The notes: a model not told the origin generated them from the sequence alone. A stretch of DNA of 64,000 bases from JALORV01 sp963766365 (GCA_963766365.1 CAVXZK010000006.1:62001-126000); one strand, 5' to 3'; counted from the stretch's first letter, positions 8,473-17,943 are shown. Made by a program: numbers and translations.

Positions 8473-10011
8473 ATGTACAGATCATATATATGTTTATTGA
8501 TTCTGATTCTTCTATCCTGTGGTTTACTCGCACAATCCGTTTCCGACTTTCCGGAAAAATATGATGAACCGGAAAAAGATGAGCTTCGGTTTATCGGGTA
8601 TTATCTGATGCGCGCAGAGTTCAGCAATGTTGCGGCAACCAATGAATTTCTAAAAGGACAGGTCGTCGGCCGCTTGTTTGGCGGCAATACGACTTTTACC
8701 TCAAACAAGTCTTCCCGATTTGTCGAGCAGCGTTTTATCCCGATTATTGCCTATTCGCCGAGGCTGTTTGACGGATGGGCAACCATGCGTATGAACTTTG
8801 AAATTGACTGGACCTGGGGAGATGCCAATTACGGTGCCGGCGGAAATTTTGGCGGCGCCTTTGCCGGCGATTTTGTCAATATGCAGACCCAAAATCTATT
8901 CATCGAATTCAGACCGCAAAAAAATCTTTTTATCAACGCCGGTCTCACCCGCCTTTTTGACAATGTGAATGTCCCGGCATATACCTTTACGACTACCCTG
9001 CTCAACACCGGTTATCGTCTTGCATTCTGGGGCTCTGATGCAACCGGATTGGCTCTGCATTATCTCTGGACGGATCAGCGTATAAAACTTGGATTTTATC
9101 AATTGTATGAAAACAATGTTCAGGAGGACGATGACGTCCAGCTGGGTGAAGTGCACTACGAATACGACCTGGATATATTTAACACCATCGGTTTCTCATT
9201 CTGGTATGTAAAAGACCGGGCCAGCGGAGAAGGCGGCGTTTCGGTACTGGGCCAGGGATTGAATTCGGGTTTGAGTAATTATATGGGTGTCTACAATTTC
9301 AACTTCGGGAATCAACGGCATAAAGCCGACATATTCTGGCTGGGAAGCCATTTCCACGGCAATCCGCTGTTGAATCAGGGAAGATTCGGATATAACGGGT
9401 TTGCGGTAATGAACTTCGGCTCGGCCTGGACAGACTCGCTGGATGTCGATATTATGGGTTTTGCCGGAAATTTACGCCTGGCCTATAAATATGGTAAAAA
9501 TGCCAATGATTTTATCTCTCTTGACGGTATTTTCAGCACCGGTGATAAAAATAATATCAATGACGGCAAATACACCGGTGTTCTTACCGGCAATAACTGG
9601 ACAGCACCGGGTGCCGTTTATTTCACGACCGGTCTATACCTTTTAATGCCCCATGGATATGTCGTCAACCGGTTTAATGCAGCCGTCCTGGACATTCAAA
9701 ATATCGGTTACGGTCTGGGAGCTGCCGTTTTTCAGGGATCCTACGATATCGTTCCAAATAAATTTAAAATCAAGATCGGCGCCGGAACCGGCATTGCACC
9801 CGTGGCGCCTGACGATGGCGGTCATTCGATCGGATCTGAAATCAACCTAAACCTGTTGTATCGTCCGAAAGTGTTTATGGATCTGGAGTTGCATGCAGCG
9901 TATCTGAAACTGGGAGATTTTTTTGATTCTCCTGTAGTGAACGGGGCCAATACGAGCCGGCCACAAGATCCATGGACATTTTTCGCTACACTTAAATGGA
10001 TCATGTTCTGA
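8473..10011 (+). CDS. Outer-membrane beta-barrel protein (porin-like)
   Basis: 512 residues. A signal peptide (about residues 1-20, ending GLLA|Q; LLSC inside it could also be read as a lipobox) precedes a sequence of alternating hydrophobic strands rich in aromatic residues and short polar turns. It ends in WTFFATLKWIMF, with the terminal Phe typical of BAM-inserted barrels. Many Tyr/Trp/Phe girdle residues, Gly-Asn-Asp loops and the length suggest a barrel of about 16-18 strands, similar in style to alginate-export-type or phosphate-selective porins, though I cannot assign a family. It sits just before the lipoprotein hydrolase (10-base gap, probable co-transcription) and downstream of the acyl-CoA cluster, so it may admit the substrate of that pathway. 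Confidence 0.75.
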   Translation: MYRSYICLLILILLSCGLLAQSVSDFPEKYDEPEKDELRFIGYYLMRAEFSNVAATNEFLKGQVVGRLFGGNTTFTSNKSSRFVEQRFIPIIAYSPRLFDGWATMRMNFEIDWTWGDANYGAGGNFGGAFAGDFVNMQTQNLFIEFRPQKNLFINAGLTRLFDNVNVPAYTFTTTLLNTGYRLAFWGSDATGLALHYLWTDQRIKLGFYQLYENNVQEDDDVQLGEVHYEYDLDIFNTIGFSFWYVKDRASGEGGVSVLGQGLNSGLSNYMGVYNFNFGNQRHKADIFWLGSHFHGNPLLNQGRFGYNGFAVMNFGSAWTDSLDVDIMGFAGNLRLAYKYGKNANDFISLDGIFSTGDKNNINDGKYTGVLTGNNWTAPGAVYFTTGLYLLMPHGYVVNRFNAAVLDIQNIGYGLGAAVFQGSYDIVPNKFKIKIGAGTGIAPVAPDDGGHSIGSEINLNLLYRPKVFMDLELHAAYLKLGDFFDSPVVNGANTSRPQDPWTFFATLKWIMF

Positions 10012-10020
10012 GGAGGGCAT

Positions 10021-10974
10021 ATGAAAATACGATATCTTATAATTCCCATGGCATTCGCCTTCTTTATTTTACATGGCTGTTCAACCTCAAGATTTTATAC
10101 ATTGGATACTATGGAATTTGATGAAATAGACTATGGGTTTGCGACCAAAAAAATACAGGTACGCAATATTTCTATCGGACTTATCGATGAGGGTCAGGGA
10201 GAGCAGGTGTTGGTTCTTATTCACGGCCTCGGATCAAATGCCAAGAGCTGGATAAAGAATATTCCTGCTCTGGCAAAAAAATATCGGGTAATCGCCTTGG
10301 ATTTACCGGGATATGGCAAATCAGACAAGGGATATTATCAATACAGCATGGATTTTTATGCGGATGTTGTAAAGGATTTACTGAACGATATATCGGTTAG
10401 CCGGGTCACGCTGGTCGGTCATTCGATGGGCGGCCAGATTGCGATGTACACCGCCCTGAAATATCCTGAGAAAGTTGAAAATCTCGTACTGCTTTCACCG
10501 GCAGGATTCGAAAGATTTACACCGGGAGAGAGTGCCTGGATGCGCAAGGCAGTATCCACCGAATTTGTTTATGACACTCCGATTAGAAATATTGATATTA
10601 ACGCCCGTGCGACCTTTTATGAAATGCCGGATTGGGCGGAATTTATCATCACCGATCGGATTCAGATACGCTCGGCAAAAGGCTTTGACCGGTATTGTTA
10701 TGCCGTCTCAAAAAATGTGGCTGCCATGCTTGATGGGATCGTTTGGGACCGGTTGGATCAGATAAAACATCGCACCCTGATCATTTTTGGCGAAGAGGAT
10801 GGATTGATCCCAAATCCCTATCTGCACGGTGGCAGAACCCGGGAAATTGCCACCATCGGTGAAAATGAGATCGCGAACAATGAACTGATCATGATACCGG
10901 ATTGCGGTCACTTTGTACAAGTGGAAAAACCGGACCAAACAAATGAAGCTATTCTGAATTTTATGGCAAAATAA
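10021..10974 (+). CDS. Lipoprotein alpha/beta hydrolase
   Basis: 317 residues. The N-terminus MKIRYLIIPMAFAFFILHGC is a lipoprotein signal with Cys20. The rest is an alpha/beta-hydrolase: oxyanion motif LIHGLGSNA (about 67-75), nucleophile elbow GHSMGGQ with Ser135, acid Asp260 in GEEDGLIPNP and His297 in PDCGHFVQVEKP. It should be a serine esterase, lipase or thioesterase anchored to a membrane facing the periplasm or outside. AGGAGGG lies just upstream of the ATG. It follows the barrel gene by nine bases and ends the cluster before a strong terminator. Hydrolysing an ester before uptake and CoA activation would fit the cluster, but that is inference. Confidence 0.87.
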   Translation: MKIRYLIIPMAFAFFILHGCSTSRFYTLDTMEFDEIDYGFATKKIQVRNISIGLIDEGQGEQVLVLIHGLGSNAKSWIKNIPALAKKYRVIALDLPGYGKSDKGYYQYSMDFYADVVKDLLNDISVSRVTLVGHSMGGQIAMYTALKYPEKVENLVLLSPAGFERFTPGESAWMRKAVSTEFVYDTPIRNIDINARATFYEMPDWAEFIITDRIQIRSAKGFDRYCYAVSKNVAAMLDGIVWDRLDQIKHRTLIIFGEEDGLIPNPYLHGGRTREIATIGENEIANNELIMIPDCGHFVQVEKPDQTNEAILNFMAK

Positions 10975-11000
10975 CAGAAGATGGCCGGTTTGGAGATTAT

Positions 11001-11040
11001 AAAAACACACGACCCACATAATACCGGGTCGTGTGTTTTT
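11001..11040. terminator. Bidirectional terminator, perfect 15-bp hairpin
   Basis: AAAAACACACGACCC (11001-11015) and its exact reverse complement (11026-11040) enclose a 10-base loop. A-run on one side and T-run on the other make it work on both strands. It separates the rightward cluster ending at 10974 from the leftward gene ending at 11203. Confidence 0.85.
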
Positions 11041-11202
11041 CATGTGCTTCTGAAGACCTGCATTCTATGCTAAAATTTCAAATTACAATTTCAATTCGAA
11101 TACCAAATTACAAACTTTTATCGGTAATTATAATTTGATGTTTATTATTCATTTGGCATTTATAGCCTGTAATTTGGGATTTAATTACGAACTTATATTT
11201 TT

Positions 11203-11625
11203 TTACTCTTTAAATTCCACCACATCGGCATGGATGTACAGGTCTGCTTTGGTATAGACAAACAAATTGAGGATATCGGCATCATACCGGATATTGACCA
11301 AGGCTAATTTTTTCCCGTCCATCGAGCCATATTTCTCTTCATATTTCTTCCAGATATCCCGAACGGCGGTATCATAAAGTGTGGCGGTGCCGTTAATCCG
11401 CACAAGTGCCAGGGTATTCGCCATGTTGCCGGTGGAAAAACTGAAACCAAAAAGGTATCCTGCGGAGGAATAGCCTCCCAGATCTCTGGCAACGATTTCC
11501 GATTTTGCATTCGAAAGCTCGACGTTGGTCAGATTCATGGCTAGAAAAGAACCACCGGTAGTGCAACCGGTCATAAGAACCGCACCGGCAATTACCAATA
11601 AAACCAATATACGTTTAGCGTACAT
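11203..11625 (-). CDS. Small lipoprotein, DUF6567-like
   Basis: 140 residues. MYAKRILVLLVIAGAVLMTGC is a lipoprotein signal with the lipobox MTGC (Cys21), followed by TTGGSFLAMNLTNVELSNA and a beta-rich domain with a Gly/Ser-rich middle (GGYSSAGYLFGFSFSTG). This pattern, lipobox then 'NxTxVELSxANxxIV...GxxxGxYLFG', is like a family of small Bacteroidota lipoproteins (DUF6567/TRL-like); the family name is a guess. AAAGGAG precedes the ATG. It converges on the cluster to its left with a shared terminator between them. No functional partner is evident. Confidence 0.72.
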   Translation of the reverse strand: MYAKRILVLLVIAGAVLMTGCTTGGSFLAMNLTNVELSNAKSEIVARDLGGYSSAGYLFGFSFSTGNMANTLALVRINGTATLYDTAVRDIWKKYEEKYGSMDGKKLALVNIRYDADILNLFVYTKADLYIHADVVEFKE

Positions 11626-12302
11626 TTTAAATTCTCCTTTGCAATTGATTGAATTTTAAACTTTGGAAGGTATAATAACTCATATTTTTTTAATATCATA
11701 CGCCTTTTTACAAAAAATGTTGCCGCAAATGTGATCCTGCAGAACAGGTAAGCCCGGGGTATACATTGCAGGGCATATATAGCCTTAATAATTCACCACA
11801 GAGGACGCAGAGTGAAATTAACTGATATAAAATAAATAATTATAAGAATCTTTACAACGATCAAAATTAATTATCTTGATGTATTCATAAAAAATTAATG
11901 CAAAGCTGTCAACCTGAACTCGTTTCAGGTTCTCTAGACAAAATTCATACGAGATTCCGAAATAAATTCGGAATGACACGAATTGCTTAATATTCAAAAT
12001 AATAATAGGTTAATAACATTATTTCCAGAATGCATAAATTATGCAGGTTATATAATTTCACTTAATATTCTATAAATATAAAAATTTAATCTATAACTCT
12101 CTGGTGTCTGTGGTGTATGAGTATACCGGGTTAGATAATTCTTAGTCCCGGTAAGAGATGCCGCATTCATGTCGTGCACTTCCTTTTCATCGAACGACCG
12201 TTTTCATTGAGCCATGCATTGAAGATACTACAAGTTCAAATCCGATAACCGTAAAAAACCGGAGAACTTGCATGCCATCACAAACATATAAAAGAATATA
12301 TT
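11626..12302. other. Intergenic region with dispersed repeat remnants
   Basis: AT-rich, no supportable gene. It holds a CACCACAGAGGACGCAGAG repeat near 11,795-11,815 (similar to 21,780-21,797) and a two-hairpin repeat at 11911-11978. The short rightward reading frame at 12158-12370 has no recognisable content and I leave it out. Confidence 0.6.
11911..11978. repeat. Two-hairpin intergenic repeat, copy 1
   Basis: First arm pair AACCTGAACTCGTTTCAGGTT, then about 20 bases, then ATTCCGAAATAAATTCGGAAT. The related copy at 18742-18794 keeps both hairpins but with different paired bases in the stems, which suggests that the fold is conserved. Confidence 0.55.
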
Positions 12303-14250
12303 TCAAATCAATTCAGAGTCGGTTATTATTTCAACCATTCCCGGACCAGAGACAGAGAAAAGCTCTTTAAGGGCATCGTCCAATCTACCGGGCTGCTCAA
12401 CCCGTCGTCCGTATGCACCACAGTTTCTGGCATATTCGGCAAAATTCGGATTATGGAGTGATGTCTGCCAGACATCAAAATGATCCGCCCGCTGTTCTTT
12501 TGTGATCTTACCCAATTCGGAATTATTTAAGAGAATGTGTTTGATCGGCATGTCATATTTGACGGCCGTCGTTAATTCGGCCATATATTGTCCAAAACCG
12601 CCGTCACCGGTTATCGCGACAATGGTCCGATCCGGCGCAGCAGCCCAGGCCCCCATTGCCGCCGGATACCCAAAACCAATAGACCCCAGATACCCGGACA
12701 TCAGGACAGACTGCTGCGAACATTCAAAATATCTCCCAAAAGAATAGGTGTTGTTCCCGACATCAACGGCAATAACGGCATCTTTCGGCATATGTTTTTC
12801 CAGAACGGAAAAGATCAAGGCCGAGTTCAAACCTCTGTTTCGGCTATCCCTGGCACGGCTCTCCTTCTCCGATCGCCAGATTTTCCAGCGCGCAGCAATT
12901 TCCTTTTTAATTCCTTCATTTTTTGGAGGATCTCGCATCACATCCATCATTTTTTTTAATGTCACACCGATTTCCCCCCACAACGGTATATCGACTTTAT
13001 GGAATTTACCTAGCATCATGGCATCAAAATCGATTTGAATGATGGGCTTATAGGCGGCTATTCCGGTATGATTGGAAAATGAAGCACCGATCACGATCAG
13101 ACAATCCGATTCATTCATAAACCAGCTGGCGATCGGTGTGCCGCTTCTCCCCAAAACACCGCAGGCCAATGGGTGGCTATCCGGAATGAGACCTTTGCCT
13201 TTAAATGTGGTAATAACCGGTGCGGTTAATTTTTCGGCCAAATTCAGCGCGATATTTTTATAAAAACGTGCACCATGCCCGAGGATTATCACCGGCCTTT
13301 TTGCCTCTTTTATCAGCTTTACCGCTGCGGTAAAGGCCTTTTCCGGGGGCGCTATCTCAAATGATGTTAAACGGCCTTCCGGACCTGAGGCTTCTGCCCC
13401 TTCCTTCGCAGCGATGGTCTGTACCTCGTTTGGAAAAATAAGATGGGCCACGTCTCGTTTAACAAGCGCATTTTTTAAAGCCAGTGTCATCATCTCGGCG
13501 TGTTTGCTTTGCGGTAGAACCGTTTGCTTAAATTCTGCTACCGCTTCAAAAGCAGAATTGAGGTTTATTTCCTGAAAAGCGCCTGGACCTAAAACCTGGG
13601 TATCAATTTGTCCCGTTAGTGCCAAGACCGGTGCGCGATCCACTTTTGCATCCCAGAGACCGGTCAACAGATTGGTCGCTCCGGGTCCGGCGATGGCAAA
13701 ACAGGCGGCTGGTTTTCCAGTTAGTCTTGGCATAGGCGGAAGCTGCAAACGAAGCTGCACCCTCATGCCGTATACCGATGTATTTTAATCTGCCTCTTTC
13801 CGTCTGCCTGCGTAAGGCATCGGCCAATCCCAGGTTTGAATGGCCAACCATGCCAAAAACCGTATCCACTCCCCAGTTGATCATTGTTTCAACCATCAGA
13901 TCGGAAATGGTTTTTTGATGTATCCCGTCCTCTTCAACACCGACATAAATACCGTCATCACGTTTTTCAAGAGGATAGATCCGGACAGTATCTTCAAAAC
14001 CTACCGGTGGTTTTCCGGTGCAAGGGTGGTAATCGTAGCCGTGCCAGGGGCAGCGCAGCCAGCCATTTTCGATTTGGCCCTCACCCAATGGCCCGCCCTG
14101 GTGCGGGCAGCGGTTGTCCAGCGCGCTATACTTACCCTGATAATGGGTCAGCGCTATGGTTTGATGTCCGGCAACAACCGTTTTTACCCGCCCTTCGGGC
14201 AGTTTGTCTTTTCGATCTAATACTTTATACCATTTAAGATTTTTTCCCAT
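12303..14250 (-). CDS. Rieske [2Fe-2S] domain fused to a ThDP-dependent enzyme, frameshifted
   Basis: About 649 residues. The N-terminal Rieske domain has Cys48-Pro-His50 and Cys67-Pro-Trp-His70 (RCPHQGG ... LRCPWHGYDYH). From about residue 115 a full ThDP-dependent decarboxylase/oxidase-type chain follows: the N-terminal Pyr domain with the likely catalytic Glu (IRHEGAASFAASAYA), FAIAGPGATNLLTGLWDA, a middle domain, and the PP domain with the ThDP motif GDGGFGQ...NNSELG. It resembles pyruvate oxidase and acetolactate-synthase-like proteins. The frame breaks near 13,730 (ASAYAKTNW versus LTGKPAACFAIAGPG); the span is 3n+1 bases, as for one inserted base. It starts ten bases after the stop of the next Rieske-fused gene, so the two are surely co-transcribed. 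The Rieske centre may take electrons from an oxidative decarboxylation; the substrate is unknown. Confidence 0.85.
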
Positions 14251-14260
14251 GCAATTCCCG

Positions 14261-15883
14261 TTATGATTTTATGTCATTTGTACCGGCATATGAAATGCCG
14301 GTAAGTAAATGTATATCGCGATCAAACGTAACGAGGTCCCCGGAATTGAACTTTGTAAAATCATCATAACCACATGCCCGGGCAATTACTTTCATAAGCT
14401 CAGTTGTTGCATTGAGAAAACTACTCAGCTGCCGGGCTGAATTTTCGATATGAATTCTTTTTCTGAGACTCTCTTTCTGGGTGGCAATCCCAACCGGACA
14501 ATTATTGGTGTGACAGGCGCGCATGCCCAGGCAGCCAATGGCCTGTAAGGCAGAATTGGATATCGCAACCGCATCGGCCCCCAACATCAACGCTTTGGCA
14601 AAATCTTCCGCAGTGCGCAATCCCCCGGTTATAACCAGGGTAATATTTTTCGCCCCAAGGTCATTTAAGTGCCTTCTGGCCCTTGCTAATGCCGGTATAG
14701 TCGGAATATTGATATTGTTCCTCAGAACGGAAGGTGCGGCACCGGTGCCACCGCCCCGTCCATCCAGGATAATATAATCGGCGCCGGCTTCGAGAGCAAA
14801 ATCAATATCTTTCTCGATGTGGCTTGCTGCTATTTTAAATCCGATCGGGATCCCACCGGTTTCTTTTCTGACGGTATTGGCAAAATCGGCAAAATCATTT
14901 GTGGTAATTAAGTCATCAAAAGTCGCCGGGCTGATGGCCGGTTGTCCCTCTTTCAGCCCCCTCACAGCCGCAATTTCGGCGGTTACTTTCGATCCGGGCA
15001 AATGACCACCCGTACCGGTTTTCGCCCCCTGCCCTCCCTTAAAATGAAAAGCCTGTGCACATTTGACCTTATCCCAGCTAAATCCGAATTTTGCCGATGC
15101 CAGTTCATAAAAATACCGGGAATTAGATTCCTGTTCCTCCGGCAGCATCCCCCCCTCTCCGCTGCAGATGCCGGTACCGCTTAACTCAGCGCCTCTGGCA
15201 AGAGCAATTTTTGCTTCACGCGACAAAGCGCCAAAACTCATATCTGAAACAAAAATTGGCATCGATAATATCAAAGGTCTTTTCGCCCCGGGTCCGATAA
15301 CTGTTTTAGTTACGACCTGATGGTCATCCAACAGAGGTTTTTTCCATAATTGAGCAGGTAAAAACTGAATTTCTTCCCATTTCGGCAGAGTGTTTCGATC
15401 CACCCCCATCGCCTCGGTAAATCCATGATGACCAATATTTTTCAAGCCGTTTTGGGCCAGTTCCCTGATGTAGTGTGTGTAAGGTTCGGTATTTTCCGGA
15501 TGGGTATCATCAAACTGACCCAGGTATTTATCTCTTTTGAATGGCTGGGGATGATTTTGAGCGAAATTCCGGATTTCATCAACATCCACTATTACACTGT
15601 CATTCTCGATTATCGCGGAAAACTTGTGCAAAGCTTCCTCGTTATTGTATTCTGATATACCCGTATCAATACGATAATCCCACTTATGAAGCCCACAGAT
15701 CAGGTTATGACCTTCGATAGAGCCATCAGATAAAAGAGCTCCCCGGTGCAGACATCTCCCATATAAAACAGATATCTCTTCATCATAGCGAATGACAACA
15801 AGATCGACATTTTCGATCAAAAAGTGCTGCGGTTGACGGTCCCTGAGATCGTCAATTTTACATAATTCCATTTTATCCATCAT
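14261..15883 (-). CDS. Rieske [2Fe-2S] domain fused to glutamate-synthase-like FMN/[3Fe-4S] domain
   Basis: 540 residues, intact. Residues about 5-100 form a Rieske-type domain with RCLHRG and ICGLHKWDY (Cys-x-His ... Cys-x-x-His). The remainder is the FMN-binding synthase domain of glutamate synthase large subunit: MSFGALSREAKIALARGA, GEGGMLPEEQ, KGGQGAKTGTGGHLPG, DGRGGGTGAAPS, and the [3Fe-4S] cysteine cluster in CLGMRACHTNNCPVGIAT. It has neither the glutaminase domain with its N-terminal Cys nor the C-terminal GXGXG beta-helix domain, so it should not make glutamate from glutamine by itself. Related stand-alone domains occur in archaeal GltB-like proteins and in N-methylglutamate synthase. 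The gene overlaps in function space with its downstream neighbour, also Rieske-fused, separated by ten bases. Confidence 0.87.
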   Translation of the reverse strand: MMDKMELCKIDDLRDRQPQHFLIENVDLVVIRYDEEISVLYGRCLHRGALLSDGSIEGHNLICGLHKWDYRIDTGISEYNNEEALHKFSAIIENDSVIVDVDEIRNFAQNHPQPFKRDKYLGQFDDTHPENTEPYTHYIRELAQNGLKNIGHHGFTEAMGVDRNTLPKWEEIQFLPAQLWKKPLLDDHQVVTKTVIGPGAKRPLILSMPIFVSDMSFGALSREAKIALARGAELSGTGICSGEGGMLPEEQESNSRYFYELASAKFGFSWDKVKCAQAFHFKGGQGAKTGTGGHLPGSKVTAEIAAVRGLKEGQPAISPATFDDLITTNDFADFANTVRKETGGIPIGFKIAASHIEKDIDFALEAGADYIILDGRGGGTGAAPSVLRNNINIPTIPALARARRHLNDLGAKNITLVITGGLRTAEDFAKALMLGADAVAISNSALQAIGCLGMRACHTNNCPVGIATQKESLRKRIHIENSARQLSSFLNATTELMKVIARACGYDDFTKFNSGDLVTFDRDIHLLTGISYAGTNDIKS

Positions 15884-16013
15884 AAGCCTGATTTCTGTGA
15901 AATATTAATGCTTCTAAAATAATTTTTTGAGATTTACCGGCATCTGTTTTTTTACGAACGAACCAATTGTCAAAAAACAGCCACTTCCAGGTAAGATAAT
16001 TAAATTTTCCCCA

Positions 16014-16880
16014 TTAATTTTTAAAATGAGTCACAAGAATTTTTATCCCGGAATCGAAAAATGCCTTAGCACATTCTCTTTGTTCTTGCACTGTTTTCAG
16101 GGCAACCAGATCAGAAAGTTTCAGCACACCACCCTGCCAGCCCGAAGTGATCCACTGTCCGGATACCAGTAATGGCAGCCGATCGAAATTTGCTACCGGC
16201 ATTTCAGACCAAAAGCTCAGATAGAAATAGGGTTCATCAACCAGACTGTCTGGAATGGCCCAGCCCAAACCGATTGATTTTGACATACCGCCTTCTTCAT
16301 TATAAGCAAGTGGGATGAGTGTACCGGTATCAAAATGGTGCGGCCAGACCTTTACCGGCGCCGTCTCAGGAAAATCGTGCACGATCCCGTTCAGGATTAT
16401 CTGAGCATTGTGCCGGTAAAAAACAGCCTCTTTAAAAAATAAACTATCTTTAACACAAAAAGCGGCCCCTTTTTCCAAATAGTGACCGGGTATTTCATAA
16501 TGAAGTTCATTTTTCAGATCAGACGTATTTACGCCCAATTCAGAGATTTTGTCTTTAAGTTCCGTAAATATCTTCGGTTTTGTCTTCCCTGCCAAAAAAA
16601 ATTCAGCCAGGTTATTGCCTTCGCTTCCACGGATATGCAGAATCAGTTCATTCAGTTTTAGTCCGACACGGAGCCCATCGGCAAAAGCATTGCCGACCAA
16701 GGATTGCTCATTTATCATATAGTCCATATTGGTATTGCTGTCGTCCGGTTCACGGGGAATCAAATATCGTCCCACCAGAGCGATAAATTGTGCGGCGTGA
16801 TGCTGCTGATGCAATGCATCGTTTACGTCTGCATCAAAGGGCAGGGTAAGTTTTTTCCAATCTTCTTTGTGTATATTCAA
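16014..16880 (-). CDS. Conserved hypothetical protein, possibly DUF5996-like
   Basis: 288 residues, soluble, no signal peptide. It begins at a TTG codon with AGGAAC about eight bases upstream; no ATG start fits the N-terminus better. Features include HQQHHAAQFIALVGRYLIP, LRVGLKLNELILHI, and in the second half VWPHHFDTGTLIPLAYNEEGG and EPYFYLSFWSEMPV. The layout, an N-terminal half with LxxGLxLxELxxxI and a C-terminal half with a 'PHHFD' segment, reminds me of DUF5996-type proteins, but this is weak. The conserved His residues could bind a metal. It precedes the two Rieske-fused genes by about 130 bases on the same strand and may be in the same transcription unit. Confidence 0.6.
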   Translation of the reverse strand: MNIHKEDWKKLTLPFDADVNDALHQQHHAAQFIALVGRYLIPREPDDSNTNMDYMINEQSLVGNAFADGLRVGLKLNELILHIRGSEGNNLAEFFLAGKTKPKIFTELKDKISELGVNTSDLKNELHYEIPGHYLEKGAAFCVKDSLFFKEAVFYRHNAQIILNGIVHDFPETAPVKVWPHHFDTGTLIPLAYNEEGGMSKSIGLGWAIPDSLVDEPYFYLSFWSEMPVANFDRLPLLVSGQWITSGWQGGVLKLSDLVALKTVQEQRECAKAFFDSGIKILVTHFKN

Positions 16881-17026
16881 TTTTATTGTTCCTATGTATC
16901 TTGCTAAACTTTTTGAAGTGCGAATTTAATCCGTCAAAGCACTTTTAAGAGATGATATTTCATTTTTTCGACACATTTTATTCGAATAATTTGATTCGCG
17001 TTATTCAAATCATGATTTAAGCGAGA

Positions 17027-17058
17027 AACCATCCGGGAATTTCAATCTCCGGATGGTT
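17027..17058 (-). terminator. Probable terminator of the leftward SDR gene
   Basis: AACCATCCGG (17027-17036) pairs with CCGGATGGTT (17049-17058) around a 12-base loop. On the minus strand the stem is followed by a short T-run. It lies 35 bases beyond the stop of the gene at 17093-17821. Confidence 0.5.
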
Positions 17059-17092
17059 ATTTGCCGGCTACCTAGCTAGTTTTAGACTAATT

Positions 17093-17821
17093 CTAGTTCG
17101 AGACAGTGCCGAGAACGGAGCCGTATACAAGATGTCCGATCAGGCTGCTCATTTTCATCAATAGTTTACGCAGTTTGATCAGGGGTATGGCCATTTTTGG
17201 TGCGGAATAGCGAACGGGTTTCTTACGGATACATAATTCCAGGTGGTCAACCGCTTTTTCAACACCCATCATCAGCGGTCGGATATCCCCCTTGGCCATT
17301 TTGGTGTCGATAAAGCCAAAACGAACATTGGTAACAAACACACCTCTGGGCTTCAAGGCCAGTGCCATGCCTCCAAGATAGTTTGAGAAACCTGCCTTTG
17401 AGGCATGATAAGAAGGTGCTTCGGCGGATAAAAGTTCATCGGCCAGACTGGAAATACCTATAAAATGGCCCTGTTTTCTTTTAACCATCTGTGGAATTAC
17501 CGATGATGCAGTTTTAACCATTCCGGTGAGGTTTACATCTATGATTTTTGCTTCAGCGTGCATATTTAGCGGGTCCAGCAATTCACCAATTCCGGCGAAG
17601 TATATGCACAGATCGGGTGACCCATCCGACAGCAATGCACCAATCAGATCCGGGTAACCATCATCACTGACATCTGCAACCTGGTGATAATAGTTTTTAT
17701 TTGTGACCAATGATTCGCTTCTTGAAATTCCATTTATTACCCATCCTGCTTTAATCAGCCGCTTGGTTGTCGCCAATCCTATTCCGTCGGAATTGCCGAC
17801 CAGCAGCGCCTTTTTTTTCAT
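17093..17821 (-). CDS. Short-chain dehydrogenase/reductase
   Basis: 242 residues. The N-terminal nucleotide-binding motif is GNSDGIG (9-15), an unusual form of TGxxxGIG. The catalytic pair is Tyr138 and Lys142 (YHASKAGFSNYLG) with Ser124/125 (GISSLAD). The expected NAG motif reads FAGIG. The last 45 residues are basic and hydrophobic (MAIPLIKLRKLLMKMSSLIG), suggesting membrane association, as in SDRs acting on lipids or sterol-like substrates. AAAGGAG lies upstream of the ATG. It is a single gene between a membrane protein and the DUF5996-like gene; substrate unknown. Confidence 0.85.
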   Translation of the reverse strand: MKKKALLVGNSDGIGLATTKRLIKAGWVINGISRSESLVTNKNYYHQVADVSDDGYPDLIGALLSDGSPDLCIYFAGIGELLDPLNMHAEAKIIDVNLTGMVKTASSVIPQMVKRKQGHFIGISSLADELLSAEAPSYHASKAGFSNYLGGMALALKPRGVFVTNVRFGFIDTKMAKGDIRPLMMGVEKAVDHLELCIRKKPVRYSAPKMAIPLIKLRKLLMKMSSLIGHLVYGSVLGTVSN

Positions 17822-17943
17822 AGGAACAACTCCTTTACCTGCAGGTTGTGCCAGTCATCGTGCACACACCGTGTACGTTTTATCTCAAGCGATATATATC
17901 TGTTCGGAGCAGAGCCCCCGACAGACGCTCAACAGATCTCAAA

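Noticed and set aside
2990..10974. An OleABCD-like hydrocarbon pathway (thiolase-type enzyme, hydrolase, AMP ligase, SDR in one cluster)
   Set aside because: OleD is an extended SDR whereas this one is a classical FabG type; OleB is not a lipoprotein; OleA keeps the catalytic His and Asn that are missing here. The set of folds is similar but the families are different.
12158..12370. A 70-residue rightward open frame
   Set aside because: It overlaps the end of the Rieske-ThDP gene, has no ribosome binding site and no recognisable content.
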